From Streptomyces somaliensis DSM 40738 (GTDB lineage: Bacteria > Actinomycetota > Actinomycetes > Streptomycetales > Streptomycetaceae), in contig JAAXOU010000016.1 of assembly GCA_012396115.1 (NCBI GenBank), forward strand, positions 1-37,302: DNA of 37,302 nt, read 5' to 3'. The notes beneath the pieces were generated by a model. It was not told the DNA's origin and searched no databases. It worked only from the letters and a program-made list of their open reading frames with translations. A program made the translations under genes and the position numbers. This document shows, piece after piece, positions 34,783 through 37,302 of this stretch (position 1 is its first letter; each line of letters opens with the position of its first letter).

Positions 34783-37302
34783 CTAGCCGTCCGTCCCGCC
34801 GAACCAGCCGCCCGAGCCCCCGCTGCCGTTGCCGTTGCCGTTGCCGCCGTTCGGCGGCGGTTGGCTCGTCTCGCCGCCTTCCGTGCTCCCGCCTTCGGTG
34901 GTGCCGCCGTCGCCCCCGGTCGTCCCGCCGTCGCCGGCGCCGTCCGTCGTGCCGCCCTCGGTGGTGCCGCCCGATCCGGTCTCGCAGTCCCAGTCGAGGG
35001 GGCCGCAGCTCTCGCTCGGCTTCCCGGTCTCCTTGGACGGGCTCGGCGTCGGCGACGGGGACGGCGATTCCGACGGCGACGGGGTCGCCGACGGCGTCTC
35101 GCTCGGCGTCGGCTCGGGGCTCTCGGCACCGCCGCCGTACACGGGCTGGGCGCCCAGGTCCTCCGGCGCGGGGAACCGCTCGACCGGCATGCCCTCGTGG
35201 GCCTCGGTCATGTACGCCTTCCAGATCTCGGACGGGAACGACGAACCGTGGACCTTGTCGCGGCCACCGGTGCCGAACATCTCCTCGAACTTGCGGTTCT
35301 TGTTGGAGGCGTCGTCGTCCAGGCGGTACATGTCGATCGCCGTCACCATCTGCGGGGTGTAGCCGACGAACCAGGCCGACTTGTTGCCGTCCGTGGTACC
35401 GGTCTTGCCGGCCGCGGGGCGGTTCGCGAGCCGGGCCTTCTTGCCGGTGCCCTTCTCGACGACGTCGACGAGCACGTCGGTGATGTTGCTGCTGACGGCG
35501 GTCGAGAAGGCGCGGCTCGGCTTGTCCTCGTGCCGGTAGATCACGGCGCCGTTCTTCTTCACCTCGGTGACGGAGTGCGGGGCGCGCTGTTCTCCGTTGG
35601 ACGCGAAGGTCGCGTAGGCGGAGGCCATGCGGATGGCGCTGGGGTCGGAGATGCCGATGGAGAACGACGGCACGTTGCCCTTGGCGAGGCTGCTCTCCAG
35701 CAGGCCGGCCTCGATCGCGGTCTTCCTGACCTCCTTGACGCCGATGTCCATGCCGAGCTGGACGAACGGCGAGTTGGCGGAGTGGATCATCGCCTCGCGG
35801 AGGTTGATGTCGGGGTAGCTCTTGTTGTCGTCGTTGACCTGGAGCCACTCCTTGTCGTTCTCGTCCCTCCAGATGCTGCCGTCGTAGTCGCGGATCTTCA
35901 GCTTGTTCTTGCCGTTGTAGATCGCCGTGTCGGGGTCGATCAGCGTGCGGTCCTCGGGCCCCTGCTCCCGGCCCTTGCGCGGGTCCCGGACGCCGTACTT
36001 CATGCCCGCGGCCAGGACGAACGGCTTGAACGTCGAACCGACCTGGGCACCGGTCTGGTCGGCGTTGTTGGTGAAGTGCTTCGTCGCGTCGGTGCCGCCG
36101 TAGATGGCGATGATGGCGCCCGTCTTCGGATTGACGGTGGCGCCGCCGAACTGGACGTGCGTGTCCGTCTTGGGGCGCTTCTCCGGGTCGATGCTCTCCT
36201 CGTAGACCTTCTTGATGGTCCTGTCGAGGGCCTCGACCTTCTCCTTGTCGAAGGTCGTCCTGATCTCGTAGCCGCCCCGGGCCAGGTTCTCGGCGGTGAT
36301 GCCCCGGTCGTTGTTGTTGATGAAGTACGCCTTGGCGAGGTCGACGAGATAGCCGACCTGTCCGCTGAGCTTCGCCTGCTTCTGCAGGGGCTTGACCTCC
36401 GGGAAGGCCGTGATCGACGCCCGCTTGGCGGGGTCCAGCTTCCCGTCCTTGACCATCTCGTCGAGGATCCAGCGCCAGCGCTCCGTCGCGCGCTCGGTGT
36501 TGGCCTCGGCGGTCGCCCTGGGGTCGATCTCGGGGGCGCCGGCCGGGTCGTAGTAGGTGGAGCCCTTCAGCAGCGCGGCGAGGAACGCGCACTCGCTCTC
36601 GGTGAGGTGCTTCGCGTCCTTGCCGAAGTACGTGCGGGCGGCCGCCTGGATGCCGTAGGCGCCCCGCCCGAAGTAGGAGGTGTTCAGGTAGCCGGCCATG
36701 ATCTCCTTCTTGGTCAACTTGTTGTTGACCTTGATGGAGATGAACAGCTCCTGGAACTTCCGCTCCAGCGTCTGGGACTGGTTGTTCAGCCGGTTGTTCT
36801 TGACGTACTGCTGGGTGATGGTCGAGCCGCCCTGGGTCTGCCCGCCGGTGGCCATGTTGAACAGGGCGTGGCCGATGCCCATCGGGTCGACGCCGGCGTC
36901 GGTCCAGAAGGTCTTGTTCTCGGCGGAGACCACGGCGTCCTGGATCCCCGTCGGGATCTCGTCGTAGTCGATGATCTGCCGGTTGACCTCACCGCCGGTG
37001 GCGGCCATCTGCGAGCCGTCCGCCCAGTAGTAGACGTTGTTCTCGGCCGTGGCCGCCTTGTCCTGGTCCGGCAGGCCCACCCACGCGTACGCGACGGTCG
37101 CGGCGCCCATCATCGTCGCGAAGAAGGTCAGGAAGGCCCCCGTCACGAGCTTCCAGGACGGGACCCAGCGGCGCCAGCCGTACCTGCCGTGGCGGGGGTA
37201 GTCGATCAGCCGCTTCCTGCCCGGACCGCCGCCCCCGGGGCCCCGCCCCCCGCCGCCGGCGCCGCGGCGTCCGCCGCCGTGACCGCCGGGGCCGCCCGCG
37301 CC
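34783..37302 (-). CDS. Class A penicillin-binding protein, N-terminus outside the window
   Basis: Bifunctional peptidoglycan synthase that polymerises glycan and cross-links peptides. About 839 residues are visible. At the window edge the frame is a glycine-rich cytoplasmic leader, then RKRLIDYPRHGRYGWRRW and a membrane anchor (near 37140-37080). The GT51 domain has SAENKTF (36910-36930) and QGGSTITQQYVKN. The transpeptidase has SXXK in GSTFKPF (near 36037), SAN (near 35780) and GKTGTTD (near 35400). The C-terminal tail of about 150 residues is proline/serine/threonine- then glycine-rich with a CGPLDWDC pair. The GTG at 37146 is internal, not the start, because the frame continues upstream as sensible protein. 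Confidence 0.93.
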   Translation of the reverse strand, partial: GAGGPGGHGGGRRGAGGGGRGPGGGGPGRKRLIDYPRHGRYGWRRWVPSWKLVTGAFLTFFATMMGAATVAYAWVGLPDQDKAATAENNVYYWADGSQMAATGGEVNRQIIDYDEIPTGIQDAVVSAENKTFWTDAGVDPMGIGHALFNMATGGQTQGGSTITQQYVKNNRLNNQSQTLERKFQELFISIKVNNKLTKKEIMAGYLNTSYFGRGAYGIQAAARTYFGKDAKHLTESECAFLAALLKGSTYYDPAGAPEIDPRATAEANTERATERWRWILDEMVKDGKLDPAKRASITAFPEVKPLQKQAKLSGQVGYLVDLAKAYFINNNDRGITAENLARGGYEIRTTFDKEKVEALDRTIKKVYEESIDPEKRPKTDTHVQFGGATVNPKTGAIIAIYGGTDATKHFTNNADQTGAQVGSTFKPFVLAAGMKYGVRDPRKGREQGPEDRTLIDPDTAIYNGKNKLKIRDYDGSIWRDENDKEWLQVNDDNKSYPDINLREAMIHSANSPFVQLGMDIGVKEVRKTAIEAGLLESSLAKGNVPSFSIGISDPSAIRMASAYATFASNGEQRAPHSVTEVKKNGAVIYRHEDKPSRAFSTAVSSNITDVLVDVVEKGTGKKARLANRPAAGKTGTTDGNKSAWFVGYTPQMVTAIDMYRLDDDASNKNRKFEEMFGTGGRDKVHGSSFPSEIWKAYMTEAHEGMPVERFPAPEDLGAQPVYGGGAESPEPTPSETPSATPSPSESPSPSPTPSPSKETGKPSESCGPLDWDCETGSGGTTEGGTTDGAGDGGTTGGDGGTTEGGSTEGGETSQPPPNGGNGNGNGSGGSGGWFGGTDG

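Noticed and set aside
32034..35129. Very long open frame (over 1,000 codons) antisense to the racemase-like and GT87 genes
   Set aside because: Arg/Pro/Ala-rich translation and overlap with clear genes; typical shadow frame of high-GC DNA.

Overview
The window reads as part of the central chromosome of a Streptomyces. GC content is very high, starts are often GTG, and sporulation genes of the SsgA/SsgR type are present. Six copies of the ParB target parS (GTTTCACGTGAAAC or one mismatch away) are spread from 1.6 to 28.5 kb, and a replication/ribosomal block (dnaB, rplI, rpsR, ssb, rpsF) follows. In Streptomyces, parS sites and this gene block lie within a few tens of kb of oriC. Gene order resembles, from memory, the S. 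coelicolor SCO3901-SCO3947 interval read backwards. oriC itself is not in the window.

Left part (1-11 kb): a cytochrome bd operon on the minus strand (cydA, cydB, start of cydCD) sits behind a textbook Rex operator. It is followed by a HisC-type aminotransferase diverging from a LacI-type regulator, with an inverted pair of DnaA-box-like sites between them. Next come a calcineurin-like phosphoesterase and thiC. A TPP riboswitch precedes thiC, and the tip of its long P3 arm is a parS-like palindrome.

Middle (11-25 kb): a YibE/F membrane protein, ssgA with its regulator ssgR (here unusually short), a small membrane protein, a cupin, a holin-family membrane protein translationally coupled to a gamma-lyase/synthase PLP enzyme, and a decayed LysR regulator. 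A NUDIX enzyme, a GNAT acetyltransferase, a serine hydrolase and a GPP34 protein follow, then an apparent amino-acid module: two LysE-type exporters flanking a MocR regulator and a stand-alone B3/B4 tRNA-editing-like protein. Three parS sites lie within 1.33 kb here.

Right part (25-37.3 kb): dnaB, a DnaA-box-rich intergenic region, a MATE exporter, another parS, and the rpsF-ssb-rpsR-rplI operon. A cell-envelope group closes the window: a small membrane protein, a FemX-type peptide-bridge enzyme, an alanine-racemase-fold protein, a GT87-like membrane glycosyltransferase and the C-terminal part of a class A penicillin-binding protein.

No insertion sequence, CRISPR array, tRNA or rRNA was found. 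The most rewarding observations are the overlaps between chromosome-organisation sites (parS, DnaA boxes) and gene-expression signals: a start codon, a riboswitch arm and a promoter spacer. The LysE-B3/B4-MocR module is the best candidate for an undescribed system.
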